Origin: Alphaproteobacteria bacterium
Lineage (GTDB): Bacteria; Pseudomonadota; Alphaproteobacteria; Thalassobaculales; Thalassobaculaceae
Direction: 5' to 3'
DNA: 64,000 nt
Assembly (NCBI GenBank): GCA_013203465.1
Contig: JABMNR010000200.1
Span: forward strand, 19,081-83,080
Part shown: positions 52,743 to 61,360 of the stretch, piece after piece
How the letters are laid out: every line of letters begins with the position of its first letter
Numbering within the stretch: position 1 is the stretch's first letter
The notes under the pieces: model-generated
What the model was told of the DNA's origin: nothing
The model's input: the letters and a program-made list of their open reading frames with translations, nothing else
Database searches by the model: none
Made by a program: the position numbers and the translations under genes

Positions 52743-53044
52743 GAGCCATAGCCGCCGCCATTGTGCTCGCGCTGACCGTCGCGGGCTGCGCCGGTCTCGA
52801 CAGCGCCCGCCGCATGACCGCCGGGGAGATCGCCGCCAAACCCGATCCCTGGGTGTGCAGCCGCCTCGCGTCGTTCGCCTATCGCGGTCGGATGCCCGAC
52901 GCCTGGGCCGCCGAGGCCGGGCGGCGCGGGCTCGCCCACTGCATCGACAACGGCCTGAAAAAACGCGCCGAGGAACAGGAGCGCGCCAAACGGCCGATCT
53001 TCTGCGACCACCTGGGACAAACCCAGGATTCGAGGTGTTGGTAG
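52739..53044 (+). CDS. Small lipoprotein
   Basis: The 101-aa product starts with GTG and has a lipoprotein signal (MRAIAAAIVLALTVAGC, lipobox LTVAGC with Cys17). The mature part is Cys-containing (VCSRLASFAYRGRMPDAWAAEAGRRGLAHC) and repeats the pattern near its C-terminus (FCDHLGQTQDSRC), giving four Cys outside the lipobox that may form disulfides. It overlaps DUF1028 by 4 bp. The function is unknown. Confidence 0.78.
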   Translation: MRAIAAAIVLALTVAGCAGLDSARRMTAGEIAAKPDPWVCSRLASFAYRGRMPDAWAAEAGRRGLAHCIDNGLKKRAEEQERAKRPIFCDHLGQTQDSRCW

Positions 53045-53093
53045 ACACTCGCTTCATCGAGAGAAGCGGCTCATTCGCGTAACACTGAGTAGC

Positions 53094-53717
53094 CTAATCG
53101 ACGAAATCGCGCCCGCACCAAACCGTTCCACTCGATTCAGCATCTGACGTTTGGCTTAGCACCGAGAACCCGCGCGCTTCCCAAAAGCGCATCGCACGTT
53201 CGTTGGATGCATTGACGCCGATGTGTACGGCTTGTGCTCCACGTCGGTAGGCGTTCGACATCCACAGATTCAGCAGGCGCGTGCCAATACCTCGCCCTTG
53301 CATTCGCGGGAGCAGATTCATGTGAAGGTGAGCCGGGTGGGACTCGACAACATGGTCGGGCGCCGTTCTGGGGTGATGGATCATGAAGCACCGATATTGG
53401 TCCGCGTTCCACCCCGAAGGGTCGCCTGTGGGTTCCAAATAGCGCCGTCTCAAGTTAGGCCACCAGTCCTTTACCAAGCGGTCTTCAAACTCCCTGGTAT
53501 CCAAGGTTCCGACGGCAAAACCGGCAACACCATCCTCGTCTTCGGCGACGAAGCAATCTTGCGGGCAGAGATCCGCATAGGGAGCGGAGTAGATATGTCC
53601 GAGCATCCGCCAGTCATGATACAGATGTGAAGCGTCTTCTCCGCGATCTCCGGTCGCCAACGAGATGGCGTAGAGTTGCTCAACGTCGGACGATGTAATC
53701 GGTCGAAGCTCGGTCAT
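53094..53717 (-). CDS. GNAT family N-acetyltransferase (low-GC gene)
   Basis: This is a 207-aa GNAT acetyltransferase. The acetyl-CoA motif reads MNLLPRMQGRGIGTRLLNLWMSNAYRRGAQAVHIGVNASNERAMRFWEARGF. The N-terminal half resembles eukaryotic-like and O-GlcNAcase-type acetyltransferase domains (DRGEDASHLYHDWRMLGHIYSAPYADLCPQDCFVAEDEDG). Base composition is visibly lower in GC than that of its neighbours, with less biased third positions, which suggests recent acquisition. The substrate is unknown. Confidence 0.85.
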   Translation of the reverse strand: MTELRPITSSDVEQLYAISLATGDRGEDASHLYHDWRMLGHIYSAPYADLCPQDCFVAEDEDGVAGFAVGTLDTREFEDRLVKDWWPNLRRRYLEPTGDPSGWNADQYRCFMIHHPRTAPDHVVESHPAHLHMNLLPRMQGRGIGTRLLNLWMSNAYRRGAQAVHIGVNASNERAMRFWEARGFSVLSQTSDAESSGTVWCGRDFVD

Positions 53718-53744
53718 TGTCGTCAGCGTGCCAGCCTCAGCTCC

Positions 53745-55340
53745 CTACGCCGCCATGTCCTCGCCACGCAGCGCCTTGTCGATCAACGCGATGCTCTCCC
53801 GCAGGCCGTACAGCGCCACGAAGGACCCGAAACGCGGGCCCTGGGACTGGCCCAGCAGAACCTCATACAGCGCCTTGAACCAGTCGCGCAGAGTCTCAAA
53901 CGCGTGGCGCTTGCCGACCTCGTAGACCTCGGTCTGGATGTCCTCGGCCGAGGTGCCGGCGGCCAATCCGGCCAGCACGCCTTTCAAATCCTCCAGCGCC
54001 GCGCGCTCGGTGTCGCTGGGCGCGCGGTAGGTCTTGGCCGGGCGCACGAAATCCTGGTAGTAGCGCACCGCGTAGCCGACCAACTGATCGAGCAGCGGGT
54101 TGGCCTCCGGACTCGCTGCCGGGGCGTAGCGGGCGACATAACCCCACACCACGTCCTTGTCCTCGGCGTGGCAGACGCTGGCCAGGTTGAGCAGCAGCGA
54201 GAAGCTCAACCCCGAGGTCTCCGGTGCCGGCGGTTGGCCGCGATGGATGTGCCAGACCGGGTTCTCCAGCCGCTTGTCGACGTCCTCGTCCGGGAATTTG
54301 GCGAGGAAGCTCAGGTAGTCGTCCACCGTCTTGGGGATGACGTCGAAATACAACCGCTTGGCCCGTCGCGGCTGCTGAAACATGTACAGCGCCAAGCTGT
54401 CCGGCGGGCCGTAGGTCAGCCATTCCTCGACCGACAAGCCGTTGCCCTTGGACTTGGAAATCTTCTGCCCCCCGGCATCGAGGAACAGCTCGTAGCTGAA
54501 GCCTTCGGGCGGAGTGCCGCCGAAAATTTTCACGATGCGCGAGGACAGCTTGACCGAATCGATCAGATCCTTGCCGGCCATCTCGTAATCGATGCCGAGC
54601 GCGTACCAGCGCATCGCCCAGTCGCACTTCCATTGCAGCTTGCAGGCACCGCCGGTGACGGCAACGGTCATCCGCTCGCCGGTCTCGGGGTCGTCGTAGG
54701 ACACCGTGCCGGCCTCGACATCGCGGTCGACGATCGGCACCTGCAACACCACGCCGGTGCGCGGGCAGACCGGCAGGAACGGCGAATAAGTCGCCCGCCG
54801 CTCCGGCCCCAGGGTCGGCAACACCACGTCGATCACCGCATCGTAGTGCCGAAGCACCTGCCGCAGCGCCGCGTCGAACCGGCCCGAGGTGTAGCAATCG
54901 GTCGCCGACATGAATTCGTACTCGAAGCCGAAATTGTCCAGAAAGCCCCGCAACCGGGCATTGTTGTGCTGACCGAAACTCTCATGGGTGCCGAACGGGT
55001 CGGGCACCCGGGTCAGCGGTCTCCCCAGATGCTGAGCCAGAAGCTCCTGGTTCGGCACGTTGTCCGGCACCTTGCGCAGGCCGTCCATGTCGTCGGAGAA
55101 GGCGATCAGCTTGGTCGGCATGCCGGTCAGCGTCTCGAACGCGCGGCGCACCATGGTGGTGCGCGCCACCTCGCCGAAGGTGCCGATGTGCGGCAGGCCG
55201 GACGGGCCGTAGCCGGTCTCCAGCAGCACATATCCTTTACCCGGTGTCTTGCCCTGATAGCGCTCGACCAGTTTGCGCGCTTCCTCGAACGGCCAGGCGC
55301 GGGCGTTCTCGGCGAGCGTGCGCAGCGGATCGGCGGGCAT
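53745..55340 (-). CDS. lysS: Lysyl-tRNA synthetase, class I
   Basis: This is an archaeal-type class I LysRS of 531 aa, found in archaea and in some bacteria, including many alphaproteobacteria. The HIGH-type motif is [13 protein letters not shown] near residues 46-58 and the KMSKS-type motif is [24 protein letters not shown] and [16 protein letters not shown] are also typical. The start at MPADPLRTL is chosen over a longer frame. No class II LysRS is visible in the window. Confidence 0.93.
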   Translation of the reverse strand: MPADPLRTLAENARAWPFEEARKLVERYQGKTPGKGYVLLETGYGPSGLPHIGTFGEVARTTMVRRAFETLTGMPTKLIAFSDDMDGLRKVPDNVPNQELLAQHLGRPLTRVPDPFGTHESFGQHNNARLRGFLDNFGFEYEFMSATDCYTSGRFDAALRQVLRHYDAVIDVVLPTLGPERRATYSPFLPVCPRTGVVLQVPIVDRDVEAGTVSYDDPETGERMTVAVTGGACKLQWKCDWAMRWYALGIDYEMAGKDLIDSVKLSSRIVKIFGGTPPEGFSYELFLDAGGQKISKSKGNGLSVEEWLTYGPPDSLALYMFQQPRRAKRLYFDVIPKTVDDYLSFLAKFPDEDVDKRLENPVWHIHRGQPPAPETSGLSFSLLLNLASVCHAEDKDVVWGYVARYAPAASPEANPLLDQLVGYAVRYYQDFVRPAKTYRAPSDTERAALEDLKGVLAGLAAGTSAEDIQTEVYEVGKRHAFETLRDWFKALYEVLLGQSQGPRFGSFVALYGLRESIALIDKALRGEDMAA

Positions 55341-55433
55341 GACGGCCTCCCAATGGAAAATCGGGTGGACGCTAGTCGCGCCAACGTTCCACGTCAACGC
55401 GGAGCAGCCAACGACAACGGCCCATGCCAGGCG

Positions 55434-56018
55434 TTACTGCTCCATAATCCCCGGCGGAAAGCCGCTACGCATGAAGGTGACGATCTTCCATATCTGGTCT
55501 TCCGTCAGGGTATCCTTGAACGCGGGCATGGCCGTGCCGAACGCCGTCCCGCCATCGGACACGGCCCACAGCAGGTACTCATCGACCACCATCGGCATCT
55601 GAATCAGATACGCCAGCAACGCCGGCGAGGGGTTGAGCGCCCGGCCCACCTCACCGTCGGCCAAACCCTCTTTGCCATGGCATCGCACGCAGTTCTGTTG
55701 ATAGAGCGCGCGGCCTTCGGTGATCGTCTCGGTGTCCGCCGAATACGGGTTCAAGGCGCCGCGATACTCGGTTGGCGCGCCTTGGTTCATGAAGGTCCAA
55801 TGCCGGGACATCCTCTGACGAATGTCGGTGTCCATCTGGCCGCGCCCCCACATATCACGCTGCATCCAGGGCGGGTTCCACATATCCCACCAGCTTCTCG
55901 GAGCGCTCCGATCAGACGATTGCGCCAGCGCCACGAAACCCGTGGCCGCTATGACGATCAAAGCCAGAACCACGGATACAAAGCCGGCTCGAACGCGCGC
56001 CGTCGTTCCCATGCGCAT
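55434..56018 (-). CDS. Mono-heme c-type cytochrome, membrane-anchored or secreted
   Basis: The 194-aa product has a strong N-terminal hydrophobic signal (VRAGFVSVVLALIVIAATGFVALA), a Trp/Met-rich segment (WWDMWNPPWMQRDMWGRG), and then one heme site CVRCH with a probable axial Met in GTAMPAFKD. It probably works in periplasmic electron transfer. The ATG at 56018 follows GAGGAGG; an ATG 7 codons earlier is also possible with a GGAGG site. It lies between lysS and lysE in no obvious pathway. Confidence 0.87.
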   Translation of the reverse strand: MRMGTTARVRAGFVSVVLALIVIAATGFVALAQSSDRSAPRSWWDMWNPPWMQRDMWGRGQMDTDIRQRMSRHWTFMNQGAPTEYRGALNPYSADTETITEGRALYQQNCVRCHGKEGLADGEVGRALNPSPALLAYLIQMPMVVDEYLLWAVSDGGTAFGTAMPAFKDTLTEDQIWKIVTFMRSGFPPGIMEQ

Positions 56019-56159
56019 GGTGGCCTCCTCGGTTGACATGCCACCTCCCTCGGGGAGGCGATATCGCGAAGGCTACCGTCATGCCGCGCTGCCTTCGTTG
56101 ACCGAGATCAACCGACGGCGGAGCCGATGGCGGAGACGGACTGGATGGTACCGGCCACC

Positions 56160-56792
56160 TTACAGCAACCCTACGCCACGGGTGATCGCGGTCACGCCGA
56201 AGCCGATGATCGCCGCCCCGGCGGCCCGGTTGACCCAGACCAGCATCCCGGGCGTCAGGCGGTGGCGCAGCACGCCCGCCACCCCCCCCGCCAGCACCAG
56301 CCACCAGCCGGCCGAACCAAGGAACACGCCCACCACCAGCGCCGTCGCCGCCGTCCAGCCGGCGTCCTCCCCCACCATCACACCAAGCCCGGCGAACAGC
56401 GCCACGAAGGTCAGCACGGTCTGCGGGTTGGCAACGGTCAGCAGTGCTGTCTGGGCGAACGCGGCCAAGGGGCGACGCGCCCGGCTCTGTGTCGCCGCCG
56501 GATCGGACGGCGGCCGACGCCACGCACCGATGCCGAGCCAGATCAGAAACGCCCCTCCGGCCAGCGCCAGCGGCGTCTGCCACGCCAACAGGAAGGCCGA
56601 CACCGCCGTTAGTCCAAACGCCGCGACAGCGCCGTAACCGGCATCCGCCACCGCCGCCCCCAACCCGGTGGCGAAGCCGATCGTGAAGCCATCCTCCAGC
56701 GAGCGGCGAATGCACAACAGCCCGATCGGGCCAACCGGCACGGCAAGCGCCAAACCGAAGGCCAATCCCTGGAGAAATTCAGCGCCCGGCAT
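56160..56792 (-). CDS. LysE/RhtB family exporter
   Basis: This is a 210-aa inner-membrane exporter for amino acids or related metabolites, with about six helices. The N-terminal FLQGLAFGLALAVPVGPIGLLCIRRSLEDGFTIGFATGLGAAVADAGYG is the LysE signature, and TALLTVANPQTVLTFVALFAGLG is the central conserved segment. The ATG at 56792 shares one base with the stop of the adenylate cyclase gene, so the two are translationally coupled. The substrate is unknown. Confidence 0.9.
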   Translation of the reverse strand: MPGAEFLQGLAFGLALAVPVGPIGLLCIRRSLEDGFTIGFATGLGAAVADAGYGAVAAFGLTAVSAFLLAWQTPLALAGGAFLIWLGIGAWRRPPSDPAATQSRARRPLAAFAQTALLTVANPQTVLTFVALFAGLGVMVGEDAGWTAATALVVGVFLGSAGWWLVLAGGVAGVLRHRLTPGMLVWVNRAAGAAIIGFGVTAITRGVGLL

Positions 56793-58030
56793 CAACCGTC
56801 ACCGGCGGCCGTCCGCTTTTCTCTGGGCGCGACAACGCGATGGACGATCACCGGCTCACTCACCCCGCGCAGACGGCGCGCGCCAAGCGGCTCCAATCGA
56901 TCGTCTTGGGCGCGTTCGGCAAACACGCCCGAGGCCAAGATACGCTCTCCCGACGAACTACACAGGGCTTCGATCCGGCTGGCCTCGTTCACGGCGGGAC
57001 CGATTACGGTGAACGCCTGGCGTCCGGCGGCACCCATATTGCCGTAACGTACGGCGCCCAGGTGCAGCACGGTGTCCGCCAACAGGGACGGCAAGCCATC
57101 CGACATCAGCGGCCCCGCCAAGGCCGTGGTCCCGTCGCGGATCGCGATCGCGGCATCGAGAGCCGTCCGGCAGGCGCCGGATGGGTCATCCCCGGTTTCG
57201 AAAACCGCCAGGAACCCGTCACCGAGGAACGCCAGAATCTCACCGCCATGCTCGATCACCGGTGGCACCATGGCATCCATGTGACGGTTCAGCATGTCGA
57301 CCATGCGGTCGGCGGGCACCGTATCGCTTGCCTTGGTGAAACCGGCGAGATCGGTGAACAGAATCACCGCGTCGATCGTAACCGTGTCACCCCGCTGAAT
57401 GGCGCCGTCCAGAACCCGCGCGCCGGATCGCGGGCCGATATAGGCATCCAGCAGGTTGCGCGCGATCACCCGCTCCTGCCCCGGCAGCACGGCCGCGCCC
57501 AGTCGATCCGCCAGTCGGTCGAGCAAGGCGACATCGTCGTCGCGAAAGCCATCGGGGTGCCGTGTCAGCCACCGCAACACCATTCCACCCTCAAGCCCAC
57601 GGCCCCGGTCCTCACCGAACGGGACCAGGATCACGACGTAATCAGCAAACCCATCGGCCCGCAGATCGTCGAGCACGGAGAAATCCCGGATCACCTTCGC
57701 CCCCGTCAAGCGCCGTCTGAGCAACCGGCCGCGGCTCGAAATAAGGTGATAGAGCGGGCTGCGCCGCCATTGTTCGTCATCGGATTCGGTGTGCGCGAAC
57801 ATGTTGTGATCGACGATCGCACCAGCGGCCCAGGTCGCGCCAAAGGCATCGATTGTTGGATGCAGCGTTCGAATCCCGATGCGCGCTTCGTCGATCGGCA
57901 CACCCGCCGCGACCAAGGCATGGCAGCTCGCTTCCAGAACGGCATCAACGGACGCCCGGCGCAACGCCAGGCGGACCAGATCGTCGTCAAGCGCCTTAAG
58001 GATGGAGTCGCGACTCGTATGGTTCATCAT
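56792..58030 (-). CDS. Class III adenylate/guanylate cyclase
   Basis: The 412-aa product has a C-terminal class III cyclase domain (about 215-395). The metal-binding Asp residues are in AVILFTDLAGFTKASD and FLGDGFLAVF. The N-terminal 200 residues resemble a GAF-like sensor (HPTIDAFGATWAAGAIVDHNMF...). The ATG at 58030 starts MMNHTSRDSI; the longer frame upstream overlaps the dinG gene. It probably makes cAMP. The lysE gene follows directly, so cyclase and exporter share an mRNA. Confidence 0.87.
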   Translation of the reverse strand: MMNHTSRDSILKALDDDLVRLALRRASVDAVLEASCHALVAAGVPIDEARIGIRTLHPTIDAFGATWAAGAIVDHNMFAHTESDDEQWRRSPLYHLISSRGRLLRRRLTGAKVIRDFSVLDDLRADGFADYVVILVPFGEDRGRGLEGGMVLRWLTRHPDGFRDDDVALLDRLADRLGAAVLPGQERVIARNLLDAYIGPRSGARVLDGAIQRGDTVTIDAVILFTDLAGFTKASDTVPADRMVDMLNRHMDAMVPPVIEHGGEILAFLGDGFLAVFETGDDPSGACRTALDAAIAIRDGTTALAGPLMSDGLPSLLADTVLHLGAVRYGNMGAAGRQAFTVIGPAVNEASRIEALCSSSGERILASGVFAERAQDDRLEPLGARRLRGVSEPVIVHRVVAPREKRTAAGDG

Positions 58031-58119
58031 GGCCTTGCCCGATCGTGACCGAACGCGCTCGATCTTCCCTTGTTCGGGTTCCGGTTTCAAACCTCGATGT
58101 GGCTTGCTACACCGACCAC

Positions 58120-60876
58120 ATGCGTTCTCCCGTCGCCGCCGATCTCTCGACCCTTGACGCCTTGCACGCCTCGCCCCTGGGCGCGGCGTGGCGTGGCGGC
58201 GATGGCGTGGTCGACCGGTTGACCTTCTCGCAGGCGGCGATCCGCAGCCACGACACCCCGCCGGTCGTCTGCCACGCCCGGTCGATCGCCCGGCGGTTGG
58301 GGCTCGATGGCATCGCCGCCTACGACGTGCTGGAGCTGTTCGCCTTTGTCCGTCCGGCGGCCTTTTGCTTGCCCACCCCGCGCGGGCTGGCCGACACCAT
58401 GGAGTTGGAGATCCCACGCGCCCTCGACGCCATGCCGGCGACGCTGATCGCCGTTGCCGACGCGCTGCTGGCCGAGATGGTCGAGCGGGAAGCGCTGGGC
58501 GAGCGTGACCGCTGGGCGCGACCGATCGCCCAGGTCATGCACAATGGCGGCTGGCCCTGGGGACGGTTGGTGCTCAAGGCGCTCGGCGAGGCCGACCCGG
58601 GACCGCCGGGCCCGATCAAACCCGGGTTGATGGATATCTGGCGCGATCTGCAGGAATGGTCGGAGCACGCGCCGCCACCGCCGGCCGGACATCGGCCGGT
58701 GACCGAGGCCGAGGCGCGCGAGAAACTGGCGAGCTTCCTCGATGGCGGGTCCGAGGCGCGGCCGTCCCAGGCCGACTACGCCGCCGCCGTCGCCGCCGCG
58801 TTCCACCCGCGTGAGCGGGAGGGCGAACCGACCGTGGTGCTGGCCGAGGCGGGTACCGGTGTCGGCAAGACCTTGGGTTACCTCGCCCCGGCCTCGATCT
58901 GGGCGGAAAAAAACGAGGGCGCAGTCTGGATCTCGACCTACACCCGCAACCTGCAGCATCAGATCGATGACGAGCTTGACCGGGTCTATCCGGACCCTAT
59001 TTCGAAGACGTTGAAGGTCGTGGTTCGCAAGGGACGAGAAAATTACCTCTGCCTCCTGAATCTGGAGGAGGCCAGCCGCACCCTGCCGATGCAACCGCAA
59101 TACGCCACCGCCCTCGGGCTGATGGCGCGGTGGGCGCGGGCGACCCGGGACGGCGATCTGCAGGGTGGGGATTTTCCGTCCTGGCTGGCCGATATCCTGG
59201 GACGTGGGCGGACCCTGGGGTTGGCCGACCGGCGCGGCGAGTGCGTCTATTCCGCCTGCCCGCACTACCACAAATGCTTCATCGAAAAGTCGGTCCGCCG
59301 GGCTCGGCGGGCGCGAGTGGTGGTCGCCAACCATGCGCTGGTGATGATCCAGGCGGCGTTGGGCGGACTCGACGACGGCACGGTACCGACCCGCTACGTG
59401 TTCGACGAGGGTCACCATGTGTTCGACGCCGCCGACGGGGCGTTCGCCGCCCATTTGTCGGCGCTGGAGACGGTGGAGCTGCGCCGCTGGCTGTTGGGCG
59501 CCGAAAGCCGCCGCGCCGGTCGGGTACGCGGCCTGCGCCGCCGGGTCGAGGAGCTGGTGGCCGGTGACAACGCCGCGCTTGCCTTGGTCGATCAGGTGGA
59601 AGACGCGGCCCGTGCCCTGCCCGGTGAAGGTTGGACCGCCCGGCTGGCGGAGGAACAGCCGCGCGGCGTCGCCGAACACTTCCTGGTGCTGATCCGCCGA
59701 CAGGTCTACGCCCGGGTGTCCGATCCCGGCAGTCCCTACGGCCTGGAATGCGACGCCAAGCCACCGCTGGACGGGTTGGCCGACGCGGCCCGCGCGCTGG
59801 ACACGGCGCTGAAACGCCTGAGCGAGCCGATGCTGGCCCTGCGCAAGATTTTGCTGGCCCGGCTCGACGACGAAGCCGACGAGTTGGACACCAACACCCG
59901 GCTGCGGATCGAGGCGGTGGCCCGCTCGATCACCCGGCGCGGCGAGGGCATGATCGGCGGCTGGCGCGCCATGCTGAAGAGCCTCGACGCCGACACGCCG
60001 GCCGAGTTCGTCGATTGGATGGCGATCGACCGGATCGAGGGGCGTGATTTGGATGTCGGCCTGCACCGGCACTGGGTCGACCCGACACTGCCGTTCACCG
60101 AGGCCGTCGTCAAACCCGCCCACGGCTTGGTCGTGACCTCGGCCACCCTGCGCGACGGCTCGGGCGATGCCGAGGCCGATTGGGTGGCCGCCGAGGCTCG
60201 TACCGGCGCCGCTCACCTGTCGAGCCCGGCGATCCGCGCCGCCGTCACCTCGCCCTTCGATTACCCGGCGCAAACCCGGGTGTTCATCATCAACGACGTG
60301 CGCAAGGACGATCTGGATCAAGTGGCCGCCGCCTACCGCGCGCTGTTCCAGGCGGCCGGTGGCGGGGCGCTCGGCCTGTTCACCGCGATCAGCCGGCTGC
60401 GGGCGGTGCATCAGCGCATCGCCGCACCGTTGGACGAAGCCGGCCTGCCGCTGTACGCCCAGCACGTCGACGGCATGAACCTGTCGACCCTGATCGACAT
60501 CTTCCGGGCCGAGGAACCGTCCTGCCTGCTGGGCACCGACGCGGTGCGCGACGGGGTCGACGTGCCCGGCCGGTCGCTGCGGTTGATCGTGTTCGACCGG
60601 GTGCCGTGGCCGCGCCCCGATATTCTGTACAAAGCGCGGCGGGCGGCGTTCGGCGGCAACGTCTACACCGACATGCTTACCCGGCTGCGCCTGAAGCAAG
60701 CGTTCGGCCGGCTGGTTCGCCGCGCCGACGACCACGGAGTGTTCGTGCTGCTCGATCCGATGATGCCAAGCCGCCTGCTCGGCGCCTTTCCCGACGGGGT
60801 GGCGGTCAACCGCTGCGGCCTGGCCGAGGCGGTGGCCGAGACCGCGGCCTTTCTCGGAGGATCGCGCGATGGCTGA
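58120..60876 (+). CDS. dinG: DinG/XPD-like ATP-dependent DNA helicase
   Basis: This is a superfamily 2 helicase with an iron-sulfur cluster, 918 aa. Walker A AEAGTGVGKT is at 242-251, and Cys311, Cys375, Cys380 and Cys386 form an XPD-type 4Fe-4S site (GECVYSACPHYHKC). DEGH is at 429-432, and the C-terminal helicase motifs include DAVRDGVDVPG and RLKQAFGRLVRR. The first 200 residues are an extension without clear catalytic motifs. The ATG at 58120 is chosen; an ATG at 58045 is possible. It probably unwinds R-loops or damaged DNA. Confidence 0.9.
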   Translation: MRSPVAADLSTLDALHASPLGAAWRGGDGVVDRLTFSQAAIRSHDTPPVVCHARSIARRLGLDGIAAYDVLELFAFVRPAAFCLPTPRGLADTMELEIPRALDAMPATLIAVADALLAEMVEREALGERDRWARPIAQVMHNGGWPWGRLVLKALGEADPGPPGPIKPGLMDIWRDLQEWSEHAPPPPAGHRPVTEAEAREKLASFLDGGSEARPSQADYAAAVAAAFHPREREGEPTVVLAEAGTGVGKTLGYLAPASIWAEKNEGAVWISTYTRNLQHQIDDELDRVYPDPISKTLKVVVRKGRENYLCLLNLEEASRTLPMQPQYATALGLMARWARATRDGDLQGGDFPSWLADILGRGRTLGLADRRGECVYSACPHYHKCFIEKSVRRARRARVVVANHALVMIQAALGGLDDGTVPTRYVFDEGHHVFDAADGAFAAHLSALETVELRRWLLGAESRRAGRVRGLRRRVEELVAGDNAALALVDQVEDAARALPGEGWTARLAEEQPRGVAEHFLVLIRRQVYARVSDPGSPYGLECDAKPPLDGLADAARALDTALKRLSEPMLALRKILLARLDDEADELDTNTRLRIEAVARSITRRGEGMIGGWRAMLKSLDADTPAEFVDWMAIDRIEGRDLDVGLHRHWVDPTLPFTEAVVKPAHGLVVTSATLRDGSGDAEADWVAAEARTGAAHLSSPAIRAAVTSPFDYPAQTRVFIINDVRKDDLDQVAAAYRALFQAAGGGALGLFTAISRLRAVHQRIAAPLDEAGLPLYAQHVDGMNLSTLIDIFRAEEPSCLLGTDAVRDGVDVPGRSLRLIVFDRVPWPRPDILYKARRAAFGGNVYTDMLTRLRLKQAFGRLVRRADDHGVFVLLDPMMPSRLLGAFPDGVAVNRCGLAEAVAETAAFLGGSRDG

Positions 60877-61360
60877 GACACACATCCGCCGGGCACGACC
60901 GGACGAGGCCGGGGCGTTGACCGCCATCGCCCTGCGCGCCAAGGCGCATTGGCCCTATGACGAGCGTCACATGGCGGTATTCCGCCGCACCATCGCGATC
61001 ACCGCCGAGAACATCGCGGCGCATTTCGTGTTGGTGCACGACACCGACGGCACCGTTGATGGTGTCGGCCTGCTCATGGCGCACGGCGATGATGCCGAAC
61101 TCGACCATCTCTGGGTCGATCCCCCGGCCATCGGACGCGGCGTCGGCAAACGCCTGTTCCTGGCATTCGCGGAAGAAGCGCGGAGGTGGGGGACGGACCG
61201 GATCGTGCTCAATTCGGACCCGTACGCCGAGGCCTTCTATCTTCGTTTGGGTGCAATCCGGATCGGCGACCATCCCGTACCGGAAATCCCCGGGCGAATG
61301 CTGCCGCGCCTGGCGTTCAGCCTCGCCGCAGACCGAACAATGTCCACACCGCCAGGCTGA
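60869..61360 (+). CDS. GNAT family N-acetyltransferase
   Basis: This is a 163-aa acetyltransferase. It shows IRRARPDEAGALTAIALRAKAHWPYDE, a pattern of the YhbS/PhnO-like group, and the acetyl-CoA loop VDPPAIGRGVGKRLFLAFAEEARRWG. LNSDPYAEAFYLRLGAIRIGD follows. It overlaps dinG by 8 bp at the start and ctaA by 44 bp (antisense) at its end. The substrate is unknown. Confidence 0.88.
   Translation: MAETHIRRARPDEAGALTAIALRAKAHWPYDERHMAVFRRTIAITAENIAAHFVLVHDTDGTVDGVGLLMAHGDDAELDHLWVDPPAIGRGVGKRLFLAFAEEARRWGTDRIVLNSDPYAEAFYLRLGAIRIGDHPVPEIPGRMLPRLAFSLAADRTMSTPPG

Noticed and set aside
58087..60942. A very long open frame on the minus strand opposite the dinG-like gene
   Set aside because: It is a GC-rich antisense shadow: its translation is low-complexity Arg/Gly/His-rich sequence without domains, while the plus strand has complete helicase motifs.
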